DNA of 51,379 nt, taken from the NCBI GenBank assembly GCA_036940085.1, contig JALLBK010000076.1, forward strand, positions 1 through 51,379. The letters are read 5' to 3'. The position numbers and the translations under genes were made by a program. The notes under the pieces were generated by a model. That model was not told the DNA's origin, searched no databases, and was given only the letters and a program-made list of their open reading frames with translations. Positions 42,719 through 51,379 of the stretch are shown piece by piece; position 1 is the stretch's first letter; the number at the start of each line of letters is the position of its first letter. Source of the DNA: Discostella pseudostelligera (taxonomy: Eukaryota > Bacillariophyta > Thalassiosirophyceae > Thalassiosirales > Thalassiosiraceae).

Positions 42719-43873
42719 ATGAGCAAGTCAGCCGCTGCCGCTGCCTCGTCGGCCGCCGCCACCAAGGCCAAAACGAGCCGCAAATACTCCCAGCGCTACC
42801 CCCGTGGCGTCAGCGTAGATTTTCGGACGCTCAGTACGGCGACGCAACTCGCATATATCGGTCACTACGGCATTCCCATCTCTGCCGAGGCGCCCCCCAG
42901 TGAATTGGGTGTGTCGATTGCCCAACATTTTGAGAATTTTGAGATTAATGAAGAGCAGGCCATTGGTGGATTTTTAGCACGGCTTGAGGCGGGGGGAGGG
43001 GATGAGTCAAAGCCTCCTCCACCATTGTCGTCTGGGGTTGGTGGGGCTGGCGGTGGCGGTGGTACATCTTCGTCGTCGTCAAATTCAGGCATGAAGGCGC
43101 TGTCGGCGGTGGCAGATCAACTCCTTGCCGACTACGTTCGTTCCACTACGACATTTGACGGACAGGCACTCTCTCCCGCCCGACGGAAGTGGAAACGACG
43201 TAAATTTGCCGCCGGCGAACGTGATCAGGTGGCCGCGAAAGTCACCCGCACCGATGAGAATGGCTCTTGGATCCTGGCCTACGTGCTGCGGTTCTACCCC
43301 GAAAGCGAAACCTACGACGTCCAAGATGAAGATGATACCTCGAAACTCATTCGGTTGCCATGGAATCATGTCATGAGACTTAGTAATGGCACCGAGGGAT
43401 GGTTTGAGAAGGGAGCACGTGTCATGGCCATCTTCCCCGAAACTACCAGCTTTTATCGTGCCATTGTATCGAAACAACCCACATGGACATCGGGCACGAG
43501 CGCTGAAGAGAGTGCCGGAGGTGTTGGCAATGCGCACAAACCACGCGTGAAGGAGGTGATTGTAAAGTTTGAAGATGACGAAGATCAGGAGAGCGGGAAG
43601 ACGCCTCATCGGAGGGTGCCGAGTCGGTATGTCATTCCTTTGCCACATCAGTACTTTTATGAAGATGAGGATGATGTGGATTTGACAGCGTTGAGTACTA
43701 CGGCCATATCTATGGCTCTTCCATCACCGGAATTTCACCGTCGACCACATCAAAGGAACAGCCAGTTGCCGCACGAACATCATCTACTGTTGTTCCTGGG
43801 GCAATCTCGATCAGCGTTAAACCACCCTTCTTTAGGTACTTTTTGTCACAATCAAACACACACAAATCAGTAA
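42719..43873 (+). CDS. SGF29: SGF29-type tandem Tudor protein fused to a SAP30-like Sin3-binding domain
   Basis: Single exon, 384 aa. Residues about 25-90 ([47 protein letters not shown]) match the C-terminal Sin3-binding domain of SAP30 in length and pattern. Residues about 165-320 are the SGF29 tandem Tudor domain: [13 protein letters not shown] opening ([11 protein letters not shown]), [38 protein letters not shown], and [14 protein letters not shown]29 Tudor domains read H3K4me2/3 within SAGA; SAP30 belongs to Sin3 histone deacetylase. Having both in one protein is unusual as far as I know. The last 55 residues are the antisense of SCOT coding sequence and probably read-through rather than conserved, so the real C-terminus may be nearer 43700. 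Confidence 0.82.
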   Translation: MSKSAAAAASSAAATKAKTSRKYSQRYPRGVSVDFRTLSTATQLAYIGHYGIPISAEAPPSELGVSIAQHFENFEINEEQAIGGFLARLEAGGGDESKPPPPLSSGVGGAGGGGGTSSSSSNSGMKALSAVADQLLADYVRSTTTFDGQALSPARRKWKRRKFAAGERDQVAAKVTRTDENGSWILAYVLRFYPESETYDVQDEDDTSKLIRLPWNHVMRLSNGTEGWFEKGARVMAIFPETTSFYRAIVSKQPTWTSGTSAEESAGGVGNAHKPRVKEVIVKFEDDEDQESGKTPHRRVPSRYVIPLPHQYFYEDEDDVDLTALSTTAISMALPSPEFHRRPHQRNSQLPHEHHLLLFLGQSRSALNHPSLGTFCHNQTHTNQ

Positions 43874-45809
43874 TGATCCGGTCCACTACAGCTTTCCCAG
43901 TTAATGGCAGAGTGCATTCTTTCAGAATCTTCGGCGAGCCATCCTTTGCAGTATGTTCCATTGTAACAATGACTGTACTGGGAGAGCTGACCAAATCCAT
44001 TGCTCCTCCCATTCCCTTCAGCAAAACTCCAGGAATGAAGAAGCTGGCAAGATCTCCAGAGCTGGAGCATTGCATTCCGCCGAGGATCGTCAAATCTATG
44101 TGACCACCTCGAATCATTGAGAAACTTTCCGAGCTGCAGAAGGTGCTAGCTCCCCGAATTGAAGTGACCGTCTCCTTTCCTGCATTGATGAAGTCAGCAT
44201 CTCCACGTTGTCCAATGGAAGGATCTGGGTAAGGACCAAGGCCCATCAGACCATTTTCCGCTTGCAATTCAATATGTACTCCATCGGGGATGAAACTCGA
44301 TGCCATGGTAGGAATGCTAGATTTGTGAGAAGCGTCAATGGAGGAAGCATGTCGCAAAATGTTAGCAAAGACATGTCGAGCTGACAGAAACAATGTGTCT
44401 CGATAGCGACAACAACTTACCCGATTCCTAAATTGACATACATTCCGTCTTTAAACTCCTTCGCTGCCCGTTTGACAATCCTACCACGAGGTCCTGAGAT
44501 GTTCGGGACTTGGCCCGCAACAGTTTCTCGCAACCGTTCAATCCTCTTCTCATTATTTTCTGCTTGGATCAGATGATCAACATATACCCCAGAGAGATGA
44601 ATTTCGTCAGGATCCAGCTCACCCGCTTCGACAATGGTTTCAGCTTCAGCCTATACCCGACCAAACGATGCATGTTGACAAAATTGCGTGAGGAAATTGC
44701 CGGCCGAAAAGTAGCAGACAGCCAGCTGTGCAGAATTGAATCGCTTACCAACACAACCTTTCCTGCAACGGCACAATCTGGATTGGCATTTTGGGATGTC
44801 CCTCTGAAGATTAAATTGCCTCGTGTATCGGCCTTGAATGCCTTTACAAGGCTAACGTCTGGTCGAAGTGCATATTCCATGACGTACTCTTTGCCGTCGA
44901 ATATTTGTGTTGGTCGAGGTTCACTAACTAAGGCCACGGAGCCATCTGGTGCATATTTGAGAGGGATTCCACCATTTGCATACATGGTGCCTGAAAGAGA
45001 GGAGCATAATATTATTTAATCAGCCTAGTGCTCCATGCGTATTCGTTGGTGCAAATGCGATAAGTGGTATTGGTAATTGCGGACTTACCTGCTCCTGCCG
45101 GTGTGAAAATCACCGGCATTCCATTGCCAGTGGCACGCAACCTCGCAGCAATCGTTCCCTGCGGTACAAGTTCTACCTCGAGCTCACCACTAAAAAACAT
45201 TCGTTCAAAGTTCTGTTGGTAGGTAGCCATTGTTTTGAAACATTATCAGGAACTTAATGGAAAGCAGATCACGAAACTCATCATATAGCCACAAACCTTG
45301 TTCTCTCCGACATACGAACTTATCATACGCTTCACTTTCCCCGCTTCGAATAGCCTGCCCAATCCAAACGAATCCACGCCGGCGGTTAAACTAATCACAG
45401 TCAAGTTGGTTGGTCCATCGTCCTGAGATGATATCTCATTCAGCAGTGTCTCGGGAATCCCCCCGAGCCCAAACCCCCCAACGGCAACCATATCACCTGA
45501 TTTTAGACCGGAAAGAGCAAGTGCAGTTTTTGCGTCGGGACAGACTTTTGACGATGGTGTTTGCTCATGATGATGAATGAAGCGACGTTGAGCAGTCAAC
45601 GACGAAGGTGTAGCACTCTGGTTTGCTGCGGGATGTAGCGCCAAGTAACGATTCAGTTCTAGCTGCTTTGGAGGTCGAGGAAAGAATGATCGAGTACTAT
45701 TCGTAGCTGCAACGGAAGTGAACGGACACCTTGATTGAAGGTCGCCACCAACACGACGGCATGGGTTGCCGCCGCCGCCGCTGATGCTGCGCGGAAGACA
45801 GCGGATCAT
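43710..45809 (-). CDS. OXCT1: Succinyl-CoA:3-ketoacid CoA-transferase (SCOT), mitochondrial
   Basis: Five exons: 45809-45297, 45212-45089, 44990-44749, 44650-44421 and 44316-43710, giving 571 aa. ATG at 45809 starts a basic, Ser-rich presequence ([14 protein letters not shown]) fitting mitochondrial import; codons upstream of it are not ATG. The alpha half has [33 protein letters not shown] and a TPAGAGT loop. The beta half has the catalytic glutamate in [15 protein letters not shown] and [11 protein letters not shown]. Both halves are in one chain, as in the animal enzyme. The enzyme moves CoA from succinyl-CoA to acetoacetate in ketone-body use. Its 3' end overlaps the SGF29-like frame on the other strand by 164 bp. 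Confidence 0.94.
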
Positions 45810-46243
45810 TTTGATGAAGCGAGGGCGAGCAGATGTGAATGCGGACAACTATCCCTTGCTAGCAGCCGACTGATTGACAATGGAGGTGAGGGCTTTGACT
45901 GACAGTAGGCCGGCGGCGGTAGCGGGTTTCTCATTTTGATTTGGTTTGCCGAAGTGATGATTCATTCGATTGAGATTGGCGGAGAGAATTTTTTGGCTTG
46001 CGTTCTGACGCCGACGACGCTCCCGCCAAAAACACCCGTATCGAATGATCATTGTTAAGTATCTTTCGAATCTTTTTGTTAATTATCTGTTTGGATCTTC
46101 CTTGAAGTTCCCTTCCCGCCACTTCCTTCCCGCCTCTTCCTTCTTTCCGTCGTCCGTCCAACCACCGTCATTTTTTCATTTGACGATGACTGATGACTGA
46201 CGACGAAGAATGAAGGTGAACCAACATCAAAAGAACTGTTACG
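45810..46243. promoter_or_regulatory. Divergent promoter SCOT / COX16
   Basis: Both neighbours encode probable mitochondrial proteins. The gap contains three CCCGCC boxes (46022-46027 with AAAAA after it, 46115-46120 and 46129-46134; the last two are TTCCCGCC 14 bp apart). It also has TGTTAAGTATCTTT (46053-46066), the motif found twice in the promoter at 28199-28253. A minus-strand open frame covering 45849-46052 is probably not a gene. Confidence 0.5.
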
Positions 46244-46738
46244 ATGACGGACAATATACAGCCAGCGCAACCAGTAACGCCTCCTCCCTCGTCGGCGTCA
46301 ACATCATCTCTCAAATCATTTCAGGAGCAGTATAAATTCGTCCAGCCTACCCCCAAAAAGGCGGGGGCAGCATCTCGGCTGTCCCTCCCTCCCCCCTCGG
46401 CATCGAATTTCCATCTCTTTGTCAAGGCCGGCTTGCCCCTTCTCCTATTCAGCGTCGGTGCATCGGTCATGTTAAAAAGTGGAGTGGAGGGGAGGAATAT
46501 CGAACGCGACAAATCGAAAGGATTCGTGAGCAAGTCCGAACGACAGGCTCGGCTCGATGCCGAACGTGATCAAATGATGGAGAAATTAAATAAACGAATA
46601 AAGACGGTAGATTTTGACAATACTAAGAGGATTGAGAGACCAGAGGAGATATTGGAACGACGAAAGAAGGAAAGGGAGGATAGGAATAGATGGTACAAAC
46701 GGACTTGGAGATGGTTGTCAGGATCAGGTCAATCTTGA
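46244..46738 (+). CDS. COX16: Cytochrome c oxidase assembly factor COX16
   Basis: Single exon, 164 aa. A disordered Pro/Ser-rich N-terminus is followed by one membrane helix (FVKAGLPLLLFSVGASVML), then the family block KSGVEGRNIERDKSKG and a charged helical tail ending in a Trp-rich RWYKRTWRWLSG. COX16 is an inner mitochondrial membrane protein needed for copper insertion and assembly of complex IV in yeast and humans. Length and topology fit the family. There is no obvious cleaved presequence, as is usual for COX16. Confidence 0.8.
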   Translation: MTDNIQPAQPVTPPPSSASTSSLKSFQEQYKFVQPTPKKAGAASRLSLPPPSASNFHLFVKAGLPLLLFSVGASVMLKSGVEGRNIERDKSKGFVSKSERQARLDAERDQMMEKLNKRIKTVDFDNTKRIERPEEILERRKKEREDRNRWYKRTWRWLSGSGQS

Positions 46739-46957
46739 TGAATTGATGGACCAGATACATTATTTGGTTGATCTCAGACTCCTACCTGAATTATGACGAT
46801 TGATCATGCAACATAAATACGAAGGATATTATTATTTGAATCTGTATGGAAATAATAATTAAAATGTATCATGACATTTCCCTCATCCACATCGTAGGTA
46901 CATCGCGGTATCCCCATTTACCTTTCAATTAATTTTCAACTCTTGAGATAATGATAT

Positions 46958-47560
46958 TCAACTACCTTGTATCAACTGAAATTCCAACTCATCTCGTTCT
47001 GATTCAGTCATTGCCAACTTCAGCCGCGTCGCAGCCAGCAGCTGTTCTGCTATGGATAATACATTGGTGGTGTGGGATGCGTGAGATGGTACACCCCCGT
47101 GCGTGGGCGATATGAGATGATCGGTATCAACAATGTCAATTGTGTTGCCATTCCATGAATTATTGTTGCTGTGAACTTGTTCCAATCCTATCAGTTCTAG
47201 GTGCCAATGGGATGAATTTGTTTCCATATTATTTGTGTCTTCCCATCGGGTATTGTTGGATGTTATATCCTGCGGTCGAAATTGATGCGACGCGCTTTCA
47301 TTGTAGGCGTCATTGTCCAATGCCGATTGCCATTCGTGATCCGAATCAATCCGTCGAGGAGAGGAATTGTTGCTTCGTTGACGTGAATTCTCATCGTTAG
47401 TGCTGCCACTATGTGTCACGTCATCTGATTCTGATGTTGTTGCTCTCGGCGACGCATGTGTCACTTTCGACAACGTGTGCTGAAGACAAACGACGGCACT
47501 GCGAAAGGATGACCAATGCACCTCATCCTTGGTGAGCATTGCTTGCTCGTTCACCATCAT
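46958..47560 (-). CDS. Unknown Asn/Ser-rich protein with C-terminal helix
   Basis: An open frame of 200 residues from the first true ATG (47560); upstream codons to 47623 are open but not ATG, so an upstream exon is possible. The start (MMVNEQAMLTKDEVHWSSF; RSAVVCLQHTLSKVT) and the end (VLSIAEQLLAATRLKLAMTE; SERDELEFQLIQGS) look like amphipathic helices. The middle is polar and Asn/Ser/His-rich. No signal peptide, membrane span or known domain is seen. A coiled-coil or helical-bundle role is possible; I do not recognise the family. Confidence 0.45.
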   Translation of the reverse strand: MMVNEQAMLTKDEVHWSSFRSAVVCLQHTLSKVTHASPRATTSESDDVTHSGSTNDENSRQRSNNSSPRRIDSDHEWQSALDNDAYNESASHQFRPQDITSNNTRWEDTNNMETNSSHWHLELIGLEQVHSNNNSWNGNTIDIVDTDHLISPTHGGVPSHASHTTNVLSIAEQLLAATRLKLAMTESERDELEFQLIQGS

Positions 47561-47704
47561 TGTTCGACTAGCCGCTTCACTGTGATCGTATCGACTTCGT
47601 ATTGTTGATCTCACTTCTCGCAATCATTGCTTTGTCGGCGGTGTCGGTGTAGGAGGAGGTATCTGTCTAGGACTAGGAGGTATGGATGTCCGTCCGTATT
47701 TCTG

Positions 47705-47790
47705 CTTCCCGCCACATCGTTAAGTTTCCCGCTGTCTCTTTTCTTCCCGCCATATCTTTCGCTTCCCGCCGTATCTTTCAGTTTCGCGCC
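47705..47790 (+). promoter_or_regulatory. Five-copy TTCCCGC array upstream of the XRCC3-like gene
   Basis: TTCCCGC or TTCGCGC starts at 47706, 47726, 47744, 47763 and 47783, spaced 20, 18, 19 and 20 bp, each followed by a loose TATCTTT-like tract. TTCCCGCC is the reverse of GGCGGGAA, the E2F half-site. The spacing is roughly two turns of the helix, so bound proteins would face one side. The array lies 174-260 bp before the ATG at 47964. The rest of 47624-47963 contains the dispersed repeat at 47834-47884. Confidence 0.6.
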
Positions 47791-47833
47791 ATCTCCATTA
47801 CCCTTATTATTTGTCTTAGGAGTACGATACAAC

Positions 47834-47884
47834 CGCCACGGATTCTTTTGTGACCCACACACCTTTAATGTAGAACCTAACCTA
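47834..47884 (+). repeat. Dispersed 51-bp repeat, copy 2
   Basis: 49 of 51 bases match positions 1-51. It lies 80 bp before the start of the XRCC3-like gene and directly after the five-copy TTCCCGC array. Confidence 0.7.
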
Positions 47885-47963
47885 AAATGATGCACAATAC
47901 AATACGATATTGACTTATGACCGTGAACATGGCGTCCTGCTGAAGGTGAGCTAGGTCGACACG

Positions 47964-49343
47964 ATGGCCGTAGGAACCCACATCAATAACAAAAACGATC
48001 GATTGGTTGCAGATCTTCCGCTCCACATATTCGAAAATTTGGCCTCCTATCCACAATGCCCCATCGCTAACCCCATCGACATCGACGGCGATGCTGATGC
48101 TGGTGCTGCGTCGTCGACGTTGCGTCGTCAAATACTCTCTAAATTGCAAGTGGGCGGCGCTGATAATGGCGGAGGCGGCCAACCCATCTCGACGGTACAA
48201 GAATTACTAAAGATCTCTCCACCCACGCTAATGCGCATACTTGATCCATATCTCACATACGTTGAATGCCATCGCTTCTTCTCTCGCTTATACGACGAAT
48301 GTGCATCGCAGCCGCGATCAGCATTGGAATTGATGTCTCGAAACAACAACGCTCCTTCTCTACGCAACGATCAACGATCCTCCACTCGCGTTCGACATAT
48401 ACTCACTGGTATTGCAACATTAGATGCTTGTCTCATGGGGGGGATTCCCACTGGATCGATTACCGAACTTGTGGGCAGAGCCGGTGTGGGGAAGACACAT
48501 CTTGCCCAACAACTTGCGATATCGGCAGCCTACGCGAATGGTGGAACAGTCTACATTGATGCCGAGAAGAAGTTGAGTCTAGCTAGATTGCGTGAAATTG
48601 CGTTTGAGAGGAGCCATCTATCGGATCGAGGAGGTGATACTGGACAACATCCGAACGGACTTATGCTTGCACAACAGGTGCTCGAAAATGTGACAATCCA
48701 TCCACTATTGACCACTTCCGAGTTATTGAATGTTTTGGATCGACTTGAAGATGAAATCATTCTACGAAATTCCGAAGCAACATCAGTAGTAACAGCGTCG
48801 AAGACGACTTCAGGGGCAGATACATACAACAATGCTCCTGTGAAGAGATTTCCCGTTCGTCTCATCATCATCGACAGTATTGCCGCGCCTCTACGACGTG
48901 ATTTTGACATGATAGGCAGTACATCATCATCCAACACAGCAGCTCGTCGAGCCACGGCAATTTTCCAAATTGCTAAAAGACTGAAGCAACTGGCATTTGA
49001 TTACCAATTGGCTGTTGCGGTCATCAACCAAGTCGGTGCAGGCCATATTCCTGACAGAATTGATGATGAGCATATCCAACGGAACAACAACCTAGATATC
49101 AATGACGGAGAATTCACAGCATCGCTGGGAACAGCATGGCAATACTGTGTCTCGACGAGGATTGTCTTGGAGCATGAGAGTGATCCGCATCGATTGCAAC
49201 ATGACGAAAAAGAGAGTACTCCTAGGTCAAATTGCACTGCAGCCCTTGTAAAGAGTCTAGTTTCTAGACGGACCAAGTTATATTATGAGTTGACGAAACA
49301 GGGGTTGTGCGAAGTGTCGCAAATGGATCATGAGGTGGCGTAG
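47964..49343 (+). CDS. XRCC3: RAD51 paralogue, XRCC3-like
   Basis: Single exon, 459 aa, with ATG at 47964. The RecA core begins LTGIATLDACLMGGIPTGSI and has Walker A (GRAGVGKT, about residue 172) and Walker B (LIIIDSIAAPLRRDFD, about residue 300). The AAPxRxDFD ending resembles XRCC3 more than RAD51B or RAD51C. The later VAVINQVGAG is the usual RAD51-family segment. The N-terminal 150 residues contain a helical part (STVQELLKISPPTLMRILD) like the family's N-terminal domain. XRCC3 works with RAD51C in homologous recombination and Holliday junction processing. Upstream, five phased E2F-like boxes suggest S-phase expression, which is inferred. An assignment to another paralogue cannot be fully excluded. 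Confidence 0.85.
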   Translation: MAVGTHINNKNDRLVADLPLHIFENLASYPQCPIANPIDIDGDADAGAASSTLRRQILSKLQVGGADNGGGGQPISTVQELLKISPPTLMRILDPYLTYVECHRFFSRLYDECASQPRSALELMSRNNNAPSLRNDQRSSTRVRHILTGIATLDACLMGGIPTGSITELVGRAGVGKTHLAQQLAISAAYANGGTVYIDAEKKLSLARLREIAFERSHLSDRGGDTGQHPNGLMLAQQVLENVTIHPLLTTSELLNVLDRLEDEIILRNSEATSVVTASKTTSGADTYNNAPVKRFPVRLIIIDSIAAPLRRDFDMIGSTSSSNTAARRATAIFQIAKRLKQLAFDYQLAVAVINQVGAGHIPDRIDDEHIQRNNNLDINDGEFTASLGTAWQYCVSTRIVLEHESDPHRLQHDEKESTPRSNCTAALVKSLVSRRTKLYYELTKQGLCEVSQMDHEVA

Positions 49344-49829
49344 AATTGGGATTTTCATTTTATGGACGTCATACACATTCTTGTAATTCACATTTCACAT
49401 CACAAACTCTCATGAAGGTAGCGACATGAACAACCAAGGCAAGGTGGAATAGCATCAGATTGGATCATGAAAACGACATAATGAAGAAACTATTGCATTG
49501 AAATTATGTTCAGCGTTGTCGTTGCATCCTGTTGCATTATATATCATCGTGAATATCACCTTCTCTTTTCGCTTCGCACTCGATCGAGTTCAGTACCGAC
49601 GGACGGACAAGATCCGGACAATATTATTTGGCGAAAATTCGATACACTCAAACGTAGAAATGATCGCCAAATTGACAGGAGGACGCCACGCGCGAGGCGA
49701 GACCTCGCGAGAGACGATGACGATGGTGCACCCCGCCGCCGCGGCCGACAGCCCCTGCATAGATAGTACGACGGCGAAGTCGACAAACACTTACCGACTA
49801 CGCCCCCCAAAGGAAATGGCATTGATAAC
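49344..49829. other. Intergenic region before the acyltransferase gene
   Basis: The 486-bp gap between two plus-strand genes includes TTTGGCGAAAA (49627-49637), a good E2F-like match, about 190 bp before the ATG at 49830. I see no other gene or repeat. Confidence 0.45.
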
Positions 49830-51118
49830 ATGACTTTTCCACAGCATTTAAGATTAAATCTGGCGGCCATTCTACTGCTGGCCATGCCTATTTATCTGCA
49901 GGGGTTTGCCCCGGCGACGGTGAGGATGGCACACCGAACCCCGACGGTGAACATGCCCATCTCTTCATTCGATCGGAGAATAACTCTCAATTCATCGGCA
50001 GCTTCATCAATGGAGATTCCACCTACGGCAGGATCGCAGGGAAGTTTGAACAAGGTTCAGGCAACTGTTGTCAAATTCTTGATGGTCGCGTATATTGCTT
50101 CAATGTGTGTGGCACTACCGGCGTACGTTTGATATCGTTCATCATTAAATGTTGGTAATATTTATTGCTTCTCATATTTTCATGATTCTTGCGCTTCATC
50201 GAAAGATCATTGTTACCAATACATTTACTTCACAAGGCAAACATTATCAGCAGAGTTAGGAAGGAGAAGCTATCTCTAAAGGTGGTACAATTTTGCAGCC
50301 GCTGGCTCATGCGTCTATTCCCTTTTGCGTCCAAAACTGTACTGGTTGACGCAGATGACGAACAGGTGAAAAATCCAGAGCCTATCATTTGGGTTTGTAA
50401 TCATATTAGCATGTTGGACTTATTTTTTGTATTGGCGTTGGACAAGAAGATGAGGGGAGCGAGTCGACGCCCAATTAAGATTTTATACTGGCGGGGTCTC
50501 GAAGCGAATCCCATAACTCGAATCTTTTGCAAAATGTGTGGCTTCATTCCAGTAGATATGGCGAACAATGGGAACGGAAATGCAAATGAATATGATCCTA
50601 AATCTTTCCGGCCGATGCTAAAATCTGTAAAAGAGGCAATTGATGAAGGATTTGACATTGGGATCTTACCTGAAGGACAGCCAAATCCAACCCCAGAAAA
50701 GGGACTACAACCTGTATTTTCGGGAGCATTTACGCTTGCACGAATGTCTCAAAGACCAATCAAAATGATAGGGCTGTACGGACTTCACCACATGTGGCAT
50801 CCTAGTGATGAAATCGGAATGAAATGTACTGGTCGTGACATGGCTGTTCGGGTGTATCCTAACGGGAGAATATTCAAGGATGCCGAGGAGTTTACTTCTA
50901 CATTCGATAATGTGGTGGGTTACTTTGGGGCGCATGGTAAAGATATGCCAGAAAAGGAGCTACAAATGTGGTTGGATGGGTCCATGTGGCAGACTGAACT
51001 GAGCCGCCGAAAAGCTACACGCGCAGCTGTCGAAGACATCGAGCAAGAGGAAGTACTGAGATTGGGATCTACCGACGGATCTGCAACTACAAAAATGCAA
51101 GCGACGGAGACAGAGTAA
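49830..51118 (+). CDS. PlsC-family acyltransferase (probable plastid 1-acylglycerol-3-phosphate acyltransferase)
   Basis: Two exons, 49830-50122 and 50206-51118, joined across GTACGT..GAAAG (83 bp); 401 aa. The N-terminus is a signal peptide (LAAILLLAMPIYLQGFAPAT) with a GFAP motif close to the diatom plastid ASAFAP consensus. A hydrophobic span (VVKFLMVAYIASMCVALPA) lies at about 80-98. The acyltransferase motifs are NHISMLD (HxxxxD, about 162), a GFIPVD strand and ILPEGQPNP followed by KGLQPVFSGAF. The expected PEGTRS is replaced by PEGQPNP. Such enzymes make phosphatidate from lysophosphatidate; another lysophospholipid acceptor is possible given the altered motif. Confidence 0.85.
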
Positions 51119-51320
51119 GAGCTTGATTTATTAATAAATAAGTATTGCATCACACCAACTTTATAGTCAGTACTCTAAAGGGAGCGACGCATTGATACAA
51201 AGCATCGATTAGATTGTCACGTAAAGAGCAGCGGGAATTCCTATCTAGGTACATCATCTAGGAAGACATTTTCACATCAGGGCTCGATGTTCACATTACC
51301 GATCATTCTCTCACATTAGC

Positions 51321-51379
51321 TCACTTCTTCTTTGCAGTTGTAACATTGTGCATAAAGACAACAATATCACCTTCTTGCA
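51321..51379 (-). CDS. Possible C-terminal tip of a gene entering from the right
   Basis: On the minus strand the last 18 codons before a TGA at 51321-51323 read QEGDIVVFMHNVTTAKKK, open to the window edge. The sequence has a strand-like hydrophobic core and a basic end, as in a real C-terminus. It would be convergent with the acyltransferase gene (200 bp apart). It is short, so it could be chance. Confidence 0.35.
   Translation of the reverse strand, partial: QEGDIVVFMHNVTTAKKK

Noticed and set aside
1..51379. tRNA, rRNA, CRISPR arrays and intact transposons
   Set aside because: I looked for tRNA box A/B patterns, repeat-spacer arrays, transposase or reverse-transcriptase motifs and long terminal repeats, and saw none.

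Overview
The window is a gene-dense piece of a eukaryotic nuclear genome, most likely from a diatom, possibly a centric one. Four things point there: short canonical introns (77-156 bp, one of 371 bp), two proteins whose N-termini resemble the diatom plastid bipartite signal with a Phe near the cleavage site, families common in diatoms (AP2-like factors, LPLH-type ankyrin proteins), and a candidate silica-vesicle-type membrane protein. I see no tRNA, rRNA, CRISPR or recognisable transposon. A single undetermined base at 22736 marks an assembly join.

Layout. 590-8122 (-) is a huge acidic PDZ-like protein; 9208-10083 (-) is an unknown protein. 10962-14200 (-) is a three-exon type I membrane protein with a duplicated ectodomain, followed by an ankyrin/coiled-coil protein on the same strand (14765-16900). 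17906-22736 (+) is a trithorax-like histone methyltransferase (RanBP2 fingers, PHD, bromodomain, SET) that runs into the assembly join. 22760-24637 (+) is an armadillo-like protein and 25151-26467 (+) a two-domain fluoride exporter. 26502-28049 (-) is a JmjC ribosomal oxygenase, divergent from DDX54/Dbp10 (28426-31599, +). CWC22 (31811-34705, -) and a probable plastid cyclophilin (35079-36119, -) follow, the latter divergent from RWDD1 (36474-37765, +). Then come RAB18 (38202-39056, +), a CXXC/AP2 protein (39296-42406, -), a SAP30-like/SGF29 fusion (42719-43873, +) overlapping tail-to-tail with mitochondrial SCOT (43710-45809, -), COX16 (46244-46738, +), an unknown protein (46958-47560, -), an XRCC3-like recombinase (47964-49343, +), a probable plastid acyltransferase (49830-51118, +) and the possible 3' tip of a gene on the minus strand.

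Themes. Four genes are chromatin related (trithorax-like SET, JmjC, CXXC/AP2, SAP30/SGF29). Two are ribosome biogenesis or modification genes sharing a divergent promoter (JmjC oxygenase and DDX54), and one is a spliceosome gene (CWC22). The most novel signal is in the non-coding DNA: a composite element of a CCACGTGG box and an E2F-like GGCGGGAA box, starting exactly 17 bp apart. It occurs six times at three separate places. Many other intergenic regions carry isolated E2F-like sites, including a five-copy array with about 19-bp period upstream of the XRCC3-like gene. Exon joins were worked out by hand from splice consensus and reading frame; where a join is doubtful I say so.
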